A stretch of 64,000 bases of DNA from UBA6107 sp964533735. Lineage in GTDB: Bacteria > Chloroflexota > Anaerolineae > Anaerolineales > Anaerolineaceae. Made by a program: the position numbers and the translations under genes. The stretch lies in the NCBI GenBank assembly GCA_964533735.1, contig CAZHMD010000005.1:1-64000 (forward strand). Direction: 5' to 3'. Within the stretch, counting starts at the first letter, position 1. Every line of letters starts with the position of its first letter. This document shows, piece by piece, positions 1 to 8,063 of the stretch. Below the pieces are notes generated by a model that saw nothing but the letters and a program-made list of their open reading frames with translations, did no database searches and was not told the origin of the DNA.

Positions 1-13
1 TTATGTTTTACTC

Positions 14-463
14 CTAACCTTCTAATAGACGATCAATCTCTTTACGGATGGAAACGAGGTCACTCAGTTGCAGGTATACAATGGCATAACGGATATAGGC
101 GATGTGGTCGAGCTGCTTGAGGCCTTCGATGACCATATCCCCCACGATGCGGGAGGATACCTCCTCGCGGCCCATTTTTTGCAGGTTGGTCTCGACCTCA
201 CCGACGAGGTGGCTGATCTCGGCGGCAGATACGGGGCGCTTGGTGCAGGAAAGGCGGATGCCCTGGAGGAGCTTCTCGCGATCAAATTCCTCACGCGCGC
301 CGGATTTCTTAACAATCAGCGGGGTAGCCAGGATGGGGCGTTCATAGGTCGAAAAACGTTGTCCACACTTTTCACATTCACGGCGGCGGCGAATGCCCCC
401 GCGGTTATCGTGGGTGGTATCGAGCACCCTGGAATTATCGTCCTGGCAGTATGGACAGCGCAT
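14..463 (-). CDS. nrdR: Transcriptional repressor NrdR
   Basis: NrdR is the ATP/dATP-sensing repressor of ribonucleotide reductase genes. The 149-residue protein has the normal family length. An N-terminal zinc ribbon carries the pairs CPYC (residues 3-6) and CEKCGQRF (about 30-37), followed by an ATP-cone domain starting near residue 49 (LIVKKSGAREEFDREK). The ATG follows a GGAGG ribosome-binding site. Two NrdR-box-like palindromes lie in the upstream region on top of a promoter, so autoregulation is likely. No ribonucleotide reductase gene is in the window. Family assignment is firm; the regulatory targets are inferred. Confidence 0.96.
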   Translation of the reverse strand: MRCPYCQDDNSRVLDTTHDNRGGIRRRRECEKCGQRFSTYERPILATPLIVKKSGAREEFDREKLLQGIRLSCTKRPVSAAEISHLVGEVETNLQKMGREEVSSRIVGDMVIEGLKQLDHIAYIRYAIVYLQLSDLVSIRKEIDRLLEG

Positions 464-523
464 GACCCTCCTACGTTAGTGGTGAAACCCATCCACGGAG
501 GACAAACTTACTGGAAAAACAAT

Positions 524-539
524 CCCCCATATATGGGGG
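524..539. promoter_or_regulatory. NrdR-box-like palindrome 1
   Basis: CCCCCATATATGGGGG is a perfect 16-bp palindrome with the central ATATAT and the length typical of NrdR boxes (family consensus acaCwAtATaTwGtgt). It overlaps the candidate nrdR -10 element. The outer bases are G/C-rich, unlike the proteobacterial consensus, so binding by NrdR is inferred. Confidence 0.55.
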
Positions 540-555
540 GAGTACCTCCAGTCAA
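528..555 (-). promoter_or_regulatory. Candidate nrdR promoter
   Basis: On the minus strand TTGACT (550-555) and TATATG (528-533) are separated by 16 bases and point toward nrdR. The -10 element lies inside the 524-539 palindrome, which fits repression by steric blocking. Start point not known. Confidence 0.5.
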
Positions 556-557
556 CC

Positions 558-570
558 GTAGATATGCTAC
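558..570. promoter_or_regulatory. NrdR-box-like palindrome 2 (imperfect)
   Basis: GTAG-ATATG-CTAC is an inverted repeat centred at 564, about 32 bases from the centre of palindrome 1. That is three helical turns, the usual spacing of paired NrdR boxes. It sits just upstream of the candidate -35 element. Confidence 0.4.
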
Positions 571-868
571 TACATCATAGCATAAATAGAACCACAGTTC
601 AATTATCCGGGTTAAATCTTAACCTTAAAATGTGGACCATGTTACCGGGGGATTACCAAAAAACCAGGATTGAAAAGAGGTCAAAAATCGGTTAAATTAC
701 TGCAAATAAAACCTTAAGTCTGGAGAATTACCGGATTTCGGGCGAAAAGTGATTGAAATAGGCGAGGATGAAAAAGGATGAGAAAACTTAAAAAGTTTTT
801 GAACACTTCACCGGGCGGCGAATGCCGGGGAGGGAATTTAAATTGAAATGGAATGGATGACCAGCGGA

Positions 869-1285
869 TTACGGCGAGGAAACCTCGCAGGTAGGGTGAT
901 AGTTATTGGTTCCAGGACCGCCCAGGCAGACATCATTGCCTTGTTCACCTTTCAGGTCGTCATTACCGTCACCGGCAAGGATGCAGTCATTCCCTTTTCC
1001 TCCCTGGATATTATCGACACCCGAAGTACCAAACATCAAATCATTGGCATCCGTACCGTTACAAGCACCCCCGGCACAGTAAATAACGTTGGTTACAGTG
1101 ATGGCACTGCAGGCTGCCGGTTTTAGATCGTTCGCTGTTATGGACTGCGTGGTCAATCCCAGGCGGGTGAGGGGGACAGAATTGGATGCGGATAAGGCGG
1201 TGTAGCTAACAACCAGAATTACCCCAAGCAAAACGAGGAGGGCAAAGATCAAAAAGAACCTGGGGCTTACGAACCTGCGGAACAT
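869..1285 (-). CDS. Small membrane-anchored or secreted protein with RTX-type calcium-binding repeats
   Basis: A 138-residue protein with a basic N-terminus and one strong hydrophobic segment (about residues 10-30), suggesting a signal peptide or anchor. Residues about 75-125 contain glycine/aspartate-rich nonapeptide repeats (GGKGNDCIL, AGDGNDDLK, GEQGNDVCL) of the haemolysin-type calcium-binding kind, which fold as a beta-roll in known proteins. The protein also has several cysteines, unusual in RTX repeats. It starts 5 bases after the stop of the signal-peptidase/EAL fusion gene, so the two are probably co-translated. It is much shorter than typical RTX exoproteins and lacks a visible type I secretion signal; its role is unknown. 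Confidence 0.8.
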   Translation of the reverse strand: MFRRFVSPRFFLIFALLVLLGVILVVSYTALSASNSVPLTRLGLTTQSITANDLKPAACSAITVTNVIYCAGGACNGTDANDLMFGTSGVDNIQGGKGNDCILAGDGNDDLKGEQGNDVCLGGPGTNNYHPTCEVSSP

Positions 1286-1290
1286 GATTT

Positions 1291-3708
1291 TTACCCGCTT
1301 ATCTCTTTATCAATAATATTCTTCAAAACCGGGGTGATCTCAACGCCACTGGCAGGTCTGGCGAAGAGGTAACCCTGTGCGTGTGTGAAATTCAGGTCGC
1401 GGGTAGTATTGATTTCGGAGCGCGTTTCCACTCCGTTAGCGACTACCTTGATACCGCGCAAAAGAAACGAGTTAATCATCACACGCAAGGAAGTGGTGAT
1501 CTGGGTTTGGTCCAGGTGGGTTAATACTGATCGGTCAATTTTAATAAAATCCAACTTTATTTCGTCAAAGATCTCAGGATTGAGAGGAGCGCGGTGATTT
1601 TCCAATGCCAACAAGAAATTCGCTTCGTGTAGTTGGTGCAGTGTGTGCAGAACGCGGTTATCTTCATCCAGTAGAAACTCCTGAGAAAACTCGATCTGGA
1701 ATTGGGATGGGGATAAGCCTGCCCTGCGAATTGTGCGAACGACCTGCTGAACCGGTAGCTGCTGTAACTCAATTTTGGATAGATTGATGGCTACTTTAGT
1801 GAAGATATTGTTATTTTTCCACCAGACCAACTGATCTGTGGCAGCGGAGAATACAAATTCACCCAACTTGATGATGTCTCCAGAGTCCTCGGCTTCGTGG
1901 ATGAACTCAGCGGCGGAGAGAATTCCTCGCTGCGGATGATTCCAGCGGACAAAAGCTTCCACTGCTTCAAGCTTGCGATCGTGGATGGATATGATCGGCT
2001 GGTAGTGGATGGAGAACTCGCCGTTGATAAGCCCCTGTTGGATGGCAGATGGCGCCTGACCTGGAAACGGTGGAGGGGAGAGCAACTGAACTTTATCTTC
2101 CAGCATGCAGAGGTAGGTCAATCCAAAGGCTTCCACATAGTAAACGTGCTGGCCATTGTCATTGTGGTGGAGGATGACAGTGCTGAGCTTTTCTGCCAAC
2201 CTTGCCAGGTCATCGATATCACGGACGCGGACAAAGTTGCCGTTGTCAAGCGAAGGGGAAGTTTCAACATCCACCAACGAGGAGCCATATTTCATACGCA
2301 CAAGCATATCCTTGTCTTGCTTTGAAGCTTTGGTTACCCTGGAGATCAAGTAGTACAAACCCACCGTGGAGAGAAGCAAGAGAATGGATGACAAAATGCG
2401 TAATGCAGCAACGGGGATCTTCATGAAGATCAAATTGACAGTATTTGTTTCAATCGCAGCTGACGGCAGAACGTTTTCCTCAACAGGCTGCAACGGATTT
2501 GCACCCGGGTCACCTTGTTTAAGGAAGGCGCGAGTTGCATCAAGCTGAAAGGTTAACGGTGAATTAAAAGTAGTGTCTAGCTTTTCACCATTCAGGACGC
2601 CGAGCGCGGTGACATTCGGTTCAATGGAAACAGTATAGGTATGGGTTGTTGTTCCGGTCTGCGACTCCATCTGAAGAGCAGCGGACTGTAATTGGCATAA
2701 ATCCAACAAAACCGCGCTGGAGTACGTGTTCCCGGTGAAACCCTGTTGAGTTTCAAGCGGAAAAGTACGGGTCCATCCACTAACGGGTTCGGATAATATG
2801 GCTTTTGCCTGGTGAAAGCCATTGAGGTTGGCCAGCCCAACGCCCACAACCTGGTATGAGATCAACAGGTTAACCTGGCAGGTAAGATTGGTAAATATGG
2901 GATCACCAGAAACCAATGCCGGGGAATCATAAACACCTGCAGGTGCGGGAGCGTTATATTCATACGTGACGGATTGCGTATATGGATACTCGCGGGTTAC
3001 CTGCCGAGTAATTGGTTTTAACATGCTTACTAAGAGAAAAATCAACGAAATGATAGCAAAAAAGCCGAGGAGAAAGAAGCTGCCCTCAACATTAAAACTT
3101 ATCTTGTTCGGATTCCTGGCAGGGATTTGGTTTTGTGGAGTAGAAGCAGTCAATCCACCAGATCCAGGTAAAAAAGCAGATAATTCCCTTGAAGTGGAAT
3201 CGCGAGAAGGTGCTGCCTGCATTTTCACTTTGCCTGACCTTTTTTTAAAAAATATCATCGTCATTATAAATCCTCCAACAATACCTACACTGGCTGCGGC
3301 AAGAATAGGTTTTCGAACCCATTCAACCACTTTTCCAGCTCCCGGGATATGCAACCATTGTTTGCCAATGATCTCCGCCTGCGATGGTTGGAAGGAATCG
3401 AGCCAGGTGTTGTTATCACCCTGTAATGTGTAGTGGAGGGAATTCCCGTTAATTATACGGTGGAAAACCACACGATCCAAATCGGGGTTGCGATAGGCGA
3501 CAGCATCACCAACCTGATAATGATCAGCACTGCGGATGAGTACCAGGTCATTTTGCCTGATCCCAGGCTCCATGCTGTTGCCATTGATGATCACGTATTC
3601 CACGTTTCCACCCACTTGGGATGGAGCGAAGAGCGACCATGCGATGAAAGCCAGGATGAGGAATCCGCTTGAAAGAAAAGCTAACAACCAACGGCGATTT
3701 GTTTTCAA
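1291..3708 (-). CDS. Fusion of S26B signal peptidase, DUF5305-like domain and degenerate EAL domain
   Basis: An 805-residue protein. Residues 8-28 form a membrane segment. Residues 30-130 match an S26B (SipW/archaeal-type) signal peptidase with Ser45 in NGNSMEP, His83 in VFHRI and the GDNN box with Asp104. Further membrane segments lie near 136-155, 211-230 and 431-457. Between the last two is an extracellular-looking region resembling DUF5305, a domain found with SipW-like peptidases. Residues about 555-795 are an EAL domain with EAFVRW (584-589), Asn642, Glu673, Lys723, Glu761 and Gln778, but the catalytic DDFG loop is replaced by EN at 703-704, so phosphodiesterase activity is doubtful. 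The likely start is TTG without a clear ribosome-binding site; an upstream in-frame stop excludes a better one. The substrate is probably the protein at 3850-4206. Confidence 0.85.
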   Translation of the reverse strand: MKTNRRWLLAFLSSGFLILAFIAWSLFAPSQVGGNVEYVIINGNSMEPGIRQNDLVLIRSADHYQVGDAVAYRNPDLDRVVFHRIINGNSLHYTLQGDNNTWLDSFQPSQAEIIGKQWLHIPGAGKVVEWVRKPILAAASVGIVGGFIMTMIFFKKRSGKVKMQAAPSRDSTSRELSAFLPGSGGLTASTPQNQIPARNPNKISFNVEGSFFLLGFFAIISLIFLLVSMLKPITRQVTREYPYTQSVTYEYNAPAPAGVYDSPALVSGDPIFTNLTCQVNLLISYQVVGVGLANLNGFHQAKAILSEPVSGWTRTFPLETQQGFTGNTYSSAVLLDLCQLQSAALQMESQTGTTTHTYTVSIEPNVTALGVLNGEKLDTTFNSPLTFQLDATRAFLKQGDPGANPLQPVEENVLPSAAIETNTVNLIFMKIPVAALRILSSILLLLSTVGLYYLISRVTKASKQDKDMLVRMKYGSSLVDVETSPSLDNGNFVRVRDIDDLARLAEKLSTVILHHNDNGQHVYYVEAFGLTYLCMLEDKVQLLSPPPFPGQAPSAIQQGLINGEFSIHYQPIISIHDRKLEAVEAFVRWNHPQRGILSAAEFIHEAEDSGDIIKLGEFVFSAATDQLVWWKNNNIFTKVAINLSKIELQQLPVQQVVRTIRRAGLSPSQFQIEFSQEFLLDEDNRVLHTLHQLHEANFLLALENHRAPLNPEIFDEIKLDFIKIDRSVLTHLDQTQITTSLRVMINSFLLRGIKVVANGVETRSEINTTRDLNFTHAQGYLFARPASGVEITPVLKNIIDKEISG

Positions 3709-3849
3709 GATTTGTGCTTTACTGCAATCCAGACCATCTTTTGGTTACGCGTCTCTTCGTACCAAATGGATGGCCTGGATAACCTAATTGTGATCTTCCT
3801 GAGATACAGACCAGTCAATCTGACTGACCCGAGATCATTTGAATCACAA

Positions 3850-4206
3850 TTAATTGGATGCGACAACCTGAAGAGTCAGTGCTGGTTGAACTGTTGCTCC
3901 CTGAGCATCACAGCTCCAAACTGAAGCTGCCAAAGTGCAGAGGGAAGACCAGGTGGGTCCAACTTTTGCATAGACAGTCGTGGCAACATCGTCTAATTGA
4001 AATGTGACAGTGTCAATAATGGTGGGGTTTGAGGCATCTAGAATGTAGTGTATGTTGGAGACTGCGTAACCTGAAATAACACCAGTACCATCACCAGCTT
4101 TAGATTCGGGAACAGTGTTCGCCGCAGCGAAAGCATAGGTGAACCCTGAAAGGGCCAACACCAATACGACCAATACAAAAAGCTTAACACTTTTTTTGAT
4201 GAACAT
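3850..4206 (-). CDS. Short secreted protein, probable SipW-type peptidase substrate
   Basis: A 118-residue protein with a clear signal peptide: KKSVKL, then a long hydrophobic core and an AFA-like cleavage region near residue 26. The mature part (about 90 residues) is rich in T, V and A, contains two cysteines, and reads like a small beta-sandwich. I chose ATG at 4206 because a GGAGGAG ribosome-binding site precedes it; an upstream in-frame ATG at 4248 has none. It lies directly before the S26B signal peptidase fusion, the arrangement seen for TasA/camelysin-like proteins and SipW. Function as a matrix or fibre subunit is inference only. Confidence 0.7.
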   Translation of the reverse strand: MFIKKSVKLFVLVVLVLALSGFTYAFAAANTVPESKAGDGTGVISGYAVSNIHYILDASNPTIIDTVTFQLDDVATTVYAKVGPTWSSLCTLAASVWSCDAQGATVQPALTLQVVASN

Positions 4207-4235
4207 AATTTTCTCCTCCATTGAGATTAACCGAA

Positions 4236-4253
4236 TAGTAACATACATTACTA
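4236..4253. promoter_or_regulatory. Inverted repeat upstream of the secreted-protein gene
   Basis: TAGTAA and TTACTA flank six bases (4236-4241 and 4248-4253). It lies between a possible promoter (TTGTTA, 16 bases, TATTTA on the minus strand) and the start codon at 4206, as an operator would. No regulator is known. Confidence 0.35.
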
Positions 4254-4356
4254 ATCACCCGTGTAAATACTACGTAAAGTTTTTCTAACAACCACTTAAC
4301 AATTGGATTTCCAAATACGGAATGATTTAACAATTATGCAAAGAAATATTGGTTTT

Positions 4357-4391
4357 TAAAATGAAGGCTGGCGGGGACCAGCCGCCAGCCT
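4357..4391 (-). terminator. Factor-independent terminator after ftsZ
   Basis: A perfect 10-bp stem (AGGCTGGCGG at 4365-4374 and its complement at 4382-4391) with a 7-base loop is followed on the minus strand by TTCATTTT. It lies about 90 bases after the ftsZ stop and closes the dcw operon. Confidence 0.8.
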
Positions 4392-4479
4392 GTGACTCTG
4401 CATGGGAGAACCTGCCATGGTTAAGCAAGCCCTGGCCATTATGGAGGAATACTAATTCTGGTGTTCATGTAGCCTGCGA

Positions 4480-5682
4480 TCAGTCCCTGTTATCGAGCGT
4501 TTTTCGCATAAAGGCAGGGATGTTAAGCATATCTGTATCGATGGTAGTTTGGCCAAAAGAGATGCCAGGTTCGCGGGAGGCACCAACACTCACAGACTCA
4601 CGCTGAGAGGCTTGCTGCAATATTTGATAGCCATCGACTTTTGAGGCTGGTACACTGACTGTTTTCCTGGCACCAGCCCGGTCAAAACCCGTAGCAATGA
4701 CCGTGATGCGGAGTTCATCTTCCATATTCGGGTCGATGACCGCACCGAAGATCATATTGACATCCGGGTGGGCAGTCTCCTTGATGATAGCGGCTGCCTG
4801 GTTGACCTCAAACAGGCTGAGGCTGGATCCACCGGTGATGTTGAAAAGGATTCCGCGAGCGCCATCGATGGTGATGTCGAGGAGCTGGTTGGATATAGCC
4901 TGTTCGGCAGCCTTGAGGGCACGATCCTCACCTGAAGCGCGGCCAACTGCCATTAAGGCAGCGCCACCTTCGGACATGACGGCTTTCACATCAGCAAAAT
5001 CAAGATTGATCAAACCAGGAACGGTGATGACCTCTGAAATGCCCTGGATACCCTGGCGCAAGACATCATCCGCGGTCCTGAACGATTCCTGCAGCGAGGA
5101 TTTCTTGTCGACGATCTGGAGCAGACGGTCATTGGGGATGACGATGAGGGTATCCGCATGTTCCTTGAGGCGGGCAATCCCCTGTTCAGCGGACTGCAGC
5201 CGTTTTTGTCCTTCAAAGGTGAAGGGGCGGGTGACCACACCGATAGTGAGTGCGCCAACTTCTTTGGCAATCTGGGCAACCACGGCGGCTGCGCCGGTGC
5301 CGGTTCCGCCACCCATGCCGGCGGTGACGAACACCATGTCACTGCCTTTGAGGGTTTCGTAGAGTTCTTCTGAGGATTCTTCAGCGGATTTGCGTCCAAC
5401 ATCCGGGTTTCCTCCAGCGCCCAAACCCTTAGTGGTCTGGTCGCCAATGCGTACTTTGATCTGAGCTTTGGATTGAAGAAGCGCCTGGGCATCAGTATTT
5501 ACGGTAATAAACTCGATACCTTGAACACCTTCGTCAATCATGCGATTGACAGCGTTACATCCACCGCCGCCGACACCGATCACTTTGATGCGGGCGAAAG
5601 CTTCGTTTGGCTGGCTGCTCACGGGTTCCACTGGGCGGTTCCGGTAAGCGGGCTGGTTCTGGTTGTTTCTGTTGGTCTCCAT
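4480..5682 (-). CDS. ftsZ: Cell division protein FtsZ
   Basis: Tubulin-like GTPase that polymerises into the cytokinetic ring. The GTP-binding signature GGGTGTG occurs near residue 125, the glycine-rich GVGGGGCNAVNRM near residue 35, and the conserved C-terminal tail NIPAFMRK, which binds FtsA, near the end. I prefer ATG at 5682 (400 residues), which has GGAGG eight bases upstream. An ATG five codons earlier (5697) overlaps that ribosome-binding site and has no good one of its own. It is the last gene of the dcw cluster, 53 bases after ftsA, and is followed by a strong terminator. Confidence 0.98.
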   Translation of the reverse strand: METNRNNQNQPAYRNRPVEPVSSQPNEAFARIKVIGVGGGGCNAVNRMIDEGVQGIEFITVNTDAQALLQSKAQIKVRIGDQTTKGLGAGGNPDVGRKSAEESSEELYETLKGSDMVFVTAGMGGGTGTGAAAVVAQIAKEVGALTIGVVTRPFTFEGQKRLQSAEQGIARLKEHADTLIVIPNDRLLQIVDKKSSLQESFRTADDVLRQGIQGISEVITVPGLINLDFADVKAVMSEGGAALMAVGRASGEDRALKAAEQAISNQLLDITIDGARGILFNITGGSSLSLFEVNQAAAIIKETAHPDVNMIFGAVIDPNMEDELRITVIATGFDRAGARKTVSVPASKVDGYQILQQASQRESVSVGASREPGISFGQTTIDTDMLNIPAFMRKTLDNRD

Positions 5683-5735
5683 CGTATTTTCCTCCATTTA
5701 TTGGTCTTCATTGTCCAGGAAAAATTCCTGGTTGA

Positions 5736-6980
5736 TTACGGTAACAAACGTTTTAGCCACTCTTTCACATCATCCCATTTGGGGGAGGGTATACCAACCC
5801 CGGGACGGCGGGATGGTGCGTGAGCGGTAGTTCCTGAAGTTTCGTTCATCAGTTCAGCCCATTTCAACAACCCAACACTGGTTGAAAAGGCTGGGCTTTG
5901 GAGTTGATCCACCAAACCCACGAGATTCTCCGGTTTGGCGACGCGCACAGGCATGTTGAGTACCCGGGCGGCAAGCGGGCGGATGCCAGCCAGGAGGCTG
6001 GTGCCACCGGTGAGAACCAGACCGGCTGGCAGCAGGCTGTTGAGTCCTGAGCGGTGGATCTCCTGCAAAACGAGTTGGAAGATCTCATCCACGCGGGCTT
6101 CAATGATGTGGGCAAGTTCCTGGCGGCTCACCTGGGACGGGGCGTCTTCACCGAACCCGCGCAAGGTGAAGAATTCTTCTTCGCTGACCTCATTCTTGAT
6201 GGCGTAGCCATACTGCTTCTTGACTTGTTCAGCTTGGTCAGGAGTGATGCGCAGACCAATGGCGATATCCTGAGTGATGTGATTGCCACCAACGGGGAGG
6301 ATCATAGAATGCCAGACATCTCCGTTGATGTAAATACCTAGGTTGGTGGTTCCACCACCGATGTCGCAGACACAAACGCCCATATCGCGCTCTGTCTTAC
6401 TCAGAACAACTTCGGCAGAAGCAAGCGGATTGAGGACGAACTGGGTCACATCCACGCCGGCGGTTTGAACGCACTGGCGAAGGTTTTCCATGGTGGCGGC
6501 AGCAGCTGTGATGACATGGGCCTCAACCTCGAGGCGGTAGCCTGAGAAGCCGATGGGGGATTGGATGCCTTCCTGACCGTCAACCGTAAACCCACGCTGA
6601 ATAACATGCACGATTTCGCGGTTGTGGGGGATGGCAACCGCTTGTGCGCCATCTAATGCACGCCAGACGTCTTCCTGATTGATGACACCACCAGAGATTG
6701 CGACGACACCGCGTGAGTTGATGCCAGAGACCTGTGCACCCGCCAAACTGACCAGGGCAGAGGTGATCTCAAGCCCTGAGGTTCTTTCAGCTTTTTCCAC
6801 CGACCTGGCGATGGATTGAGAAGCGGCAGCGAGATCGACGACTGCACCGGATTTAATCCCCTGGGAGGGCTCAATGCCAACACCAAGAACTCGCTGGTCA
6901 CTTTCACCTTCCAGGCGAGCGACGAGGGTACAGATTTTATTACTGCCTACATCAATTCCTACAACAATTGGATCATTCAT
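5736..6980 (-). CDS. ftsA: Cell division protein FtsA
   Basis: Actin-like ATPase that tethers FtsZ filaments to the membrane. The 414-residue protein has the N-terminal GIDVGSNKICTLVA phosphate-1 motif, CDIGGGTTNLGIY (phosphate 2) and VLTGGTSLLAGI (adenosine motif). The C-terminus (SPKWDDVKEWLKRLLP) is an amphipathic helix of the type that anchors FtsA to the membrane. ATG at 6980 has AGAGGA upstream and begins 9 bases after ftsQ. Length and motifs are typical. Confidence 0.97.
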   Translation of the reverse strand: MNDPIVVGIDVGSNKICTLVARLEGESDQRVLGVGIEPSQGIKSGAVVDLAAASQSIARSVEKAERTSGLEITSALVSLAGAQVSGINSRGVVAISGGVINQEDVWRALDGAQAVAIPHNREIVHVIQRGFTVDGQEGIQSPIGFSGYRLEVEAHVITAAAATMENLRQCVQTAGVDVTQFVLNPLASAEVVLSKTERDMGVCVCDIGGGTTNLGIYINGDVWHSMILPVGGNHITQDIAIGLRITPDQAEQVKKQYGYAIKNEVSEEEFFTLRGFGEDAPSQVSRQELAHIIEARVDEIFQLVLQEIHRSGLNSLLPAGLVLTGGTSLLAGIRPLAARVLNMPVRVAKPENLVGLVDQLQSPAFSTSVGLLKWAELMNETSGTTAHAPSRRPGVGIPSPKWDDVKEWLKRLLP

Positions 6981-6989
6981 AAGATCCTC

Positions 6990-8063
6990 TTACTCCGTAC
7001 GATAATATGGTGCATCAGCGTATTCGACACTGATCGTTGTGGGGGTAATCCCCATTGCAGTGAGGCGCTCAACGATTGCCTGGTATGCGATATTCTTTGT
7101 CTGCATATCCTCCAGGGTTGTCCCAAAAAACACATTCCAGCCGCGGGGATCCTGCCAACCCATACCGGAAACTGAATCGTAAACCAGGGTGGCACCCTGG
7201 GGCATCTGGGTGCTGAGATCCATGGCGGCTTTCATTACAGATGGATTCATATAGAGAATGATCGACTCCGGAGTCAAAGGGTTTTCCTGGCGGTCGATAA
7301 CCATGGCGGCGTACTCCAAGGCACTCCTGGGGGTTGAGACCGTGGTGGTCAGAGGAAGGGAATTGGCAGAGAAAATATTTACCACTGCGGGGGGTTCGCC
7401 ACGTGGTGTAAAGACTACACCTTCTGCGTCAATCCACAGACTGCTCTCGCTTGTGGACCAAACCATAACAGGCTGCCTTTCGGTAACTGAGATGTTCACA
7501 GCTGCCGGAAGGTTCACTTTGACCTGGATATTCTGCAGTTCAGGAAAAGCGATGGCGATGGCTCTGGTCAGTTTTTCGCGGTCGAGCATGAAGACTGAAC
7601 CTGCATTTACCTGAACGATTGGGGCAAGATCATCGGATGTGAGGCGCTGCAAGCCGCTGATGTTGACTGAATTAACCACAAATGCAGACATATTGGTCAA
7701 CATGAGAACAACGACGAGAATAACAACTGCCAGACTGCCGGAAACCCACTGCCAATTGAATTTAAGGACAGGCATGGAGAATAAGCGCGTCTCAACGCCA
7801 TTAGCGCCAACGTGGTAGCGAATCTTCCTGGCAGTGGATGATTGGGGTAAAGGCTGCAGGTTTTGACCATAACGAGAGGTCAAAACTGGCTGACGAGAAC
7901 CAGGTTGAGCCGGGGGTCTTACCGGTGACTTATATCCCTGAGCAACTGTACTACGTACCTCTGGTTTGCTTGTCGTCGGGGCAGGGGTACGAACTATCTC
8001 ATTGCGCCGCTGACGCACTACCTGAGCCCTTGAACTTGCTGCACTACGGGTGCGGTCGGTCAT
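6990..8063 (-). CDS. ftsQ: Cell division protein FtsQ/DivIB
   Basis: Bitopic divisome protein linking FtsL and the septal synthase. The 357-residue chain has a long basic, proline-rich cytoplasmic tail (about 1-105), one membrane segment (about 108-130) and then a POTRA domain beginning VNSVNISGLQRL, followed by the FtsQ beta domain. The cytoplasmic tail is longer than in E. coli FtsQ. The start ATG overlaps the ddl stop as ATGA. Confidence 0.92.
   Translation of the reverse strand: MTDRTRSAASSRAQVVRQRRNEIVRTPAPTTSKPEVRSTVAQGYKSPVRPPAQPGSRQPVLTSRYGQNLQPLPQSSTARKIRYHVGANGVETRLFSMPVLKFNWQWVSGSLAVVILVVVLMLTNMSAFVVNSVNISGLQRLTSDDLAPIVQVNAGSVFMLDREKLTRAIAIAFPELQNIQVKVNLPAAVNISVTERQPVMVWSTSESSLWIDAEGVVFTPRGEPPAVVNIFSANSLPLTTTVSTPRSALEYAAMVIDRQENPLTPESIILYMNPSVMKAAMDLSTQMPQGATLVYDSVSGMGWQDPRGWNVFFGTTLEDMQTKNIAYQAIVERLTAMGITPTTISVEYADAPYYRTE

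Larger units (their letters stand above)
464..868. other. Intergenic region between nrdR and the RTX-repeat gene
   Basis: About 400 bases without a convincing gene. The nrdR-proximal part (about 520-575) holds the nrdR promoter and two NrdR-box-like palindromes. The far part holds an A/T-rich hairpin at 783-799 (arms AAAACTT and AAGTTTT) and a GC-rich stretch at 810-835; these may end the minus-strand RTX transcript weakly. I see nothing else in 600-780. Confidence 0.5.

Noticed and set aside
2960..3433. Plus-strand frame of 155 codons opposite the signal-peptidase fusion
   Set aside because: It is the reverse complement of the coding linker and membrane parts; no motif or ribosome-binding site.
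4697..5362. Plus-strand frame of 221 codons opposite ftsZ
   Set aside because: It lies wholly antisense to ftsZ, has no recognisable motif and no ribosome-binding site; it is a codon-bias shadow.
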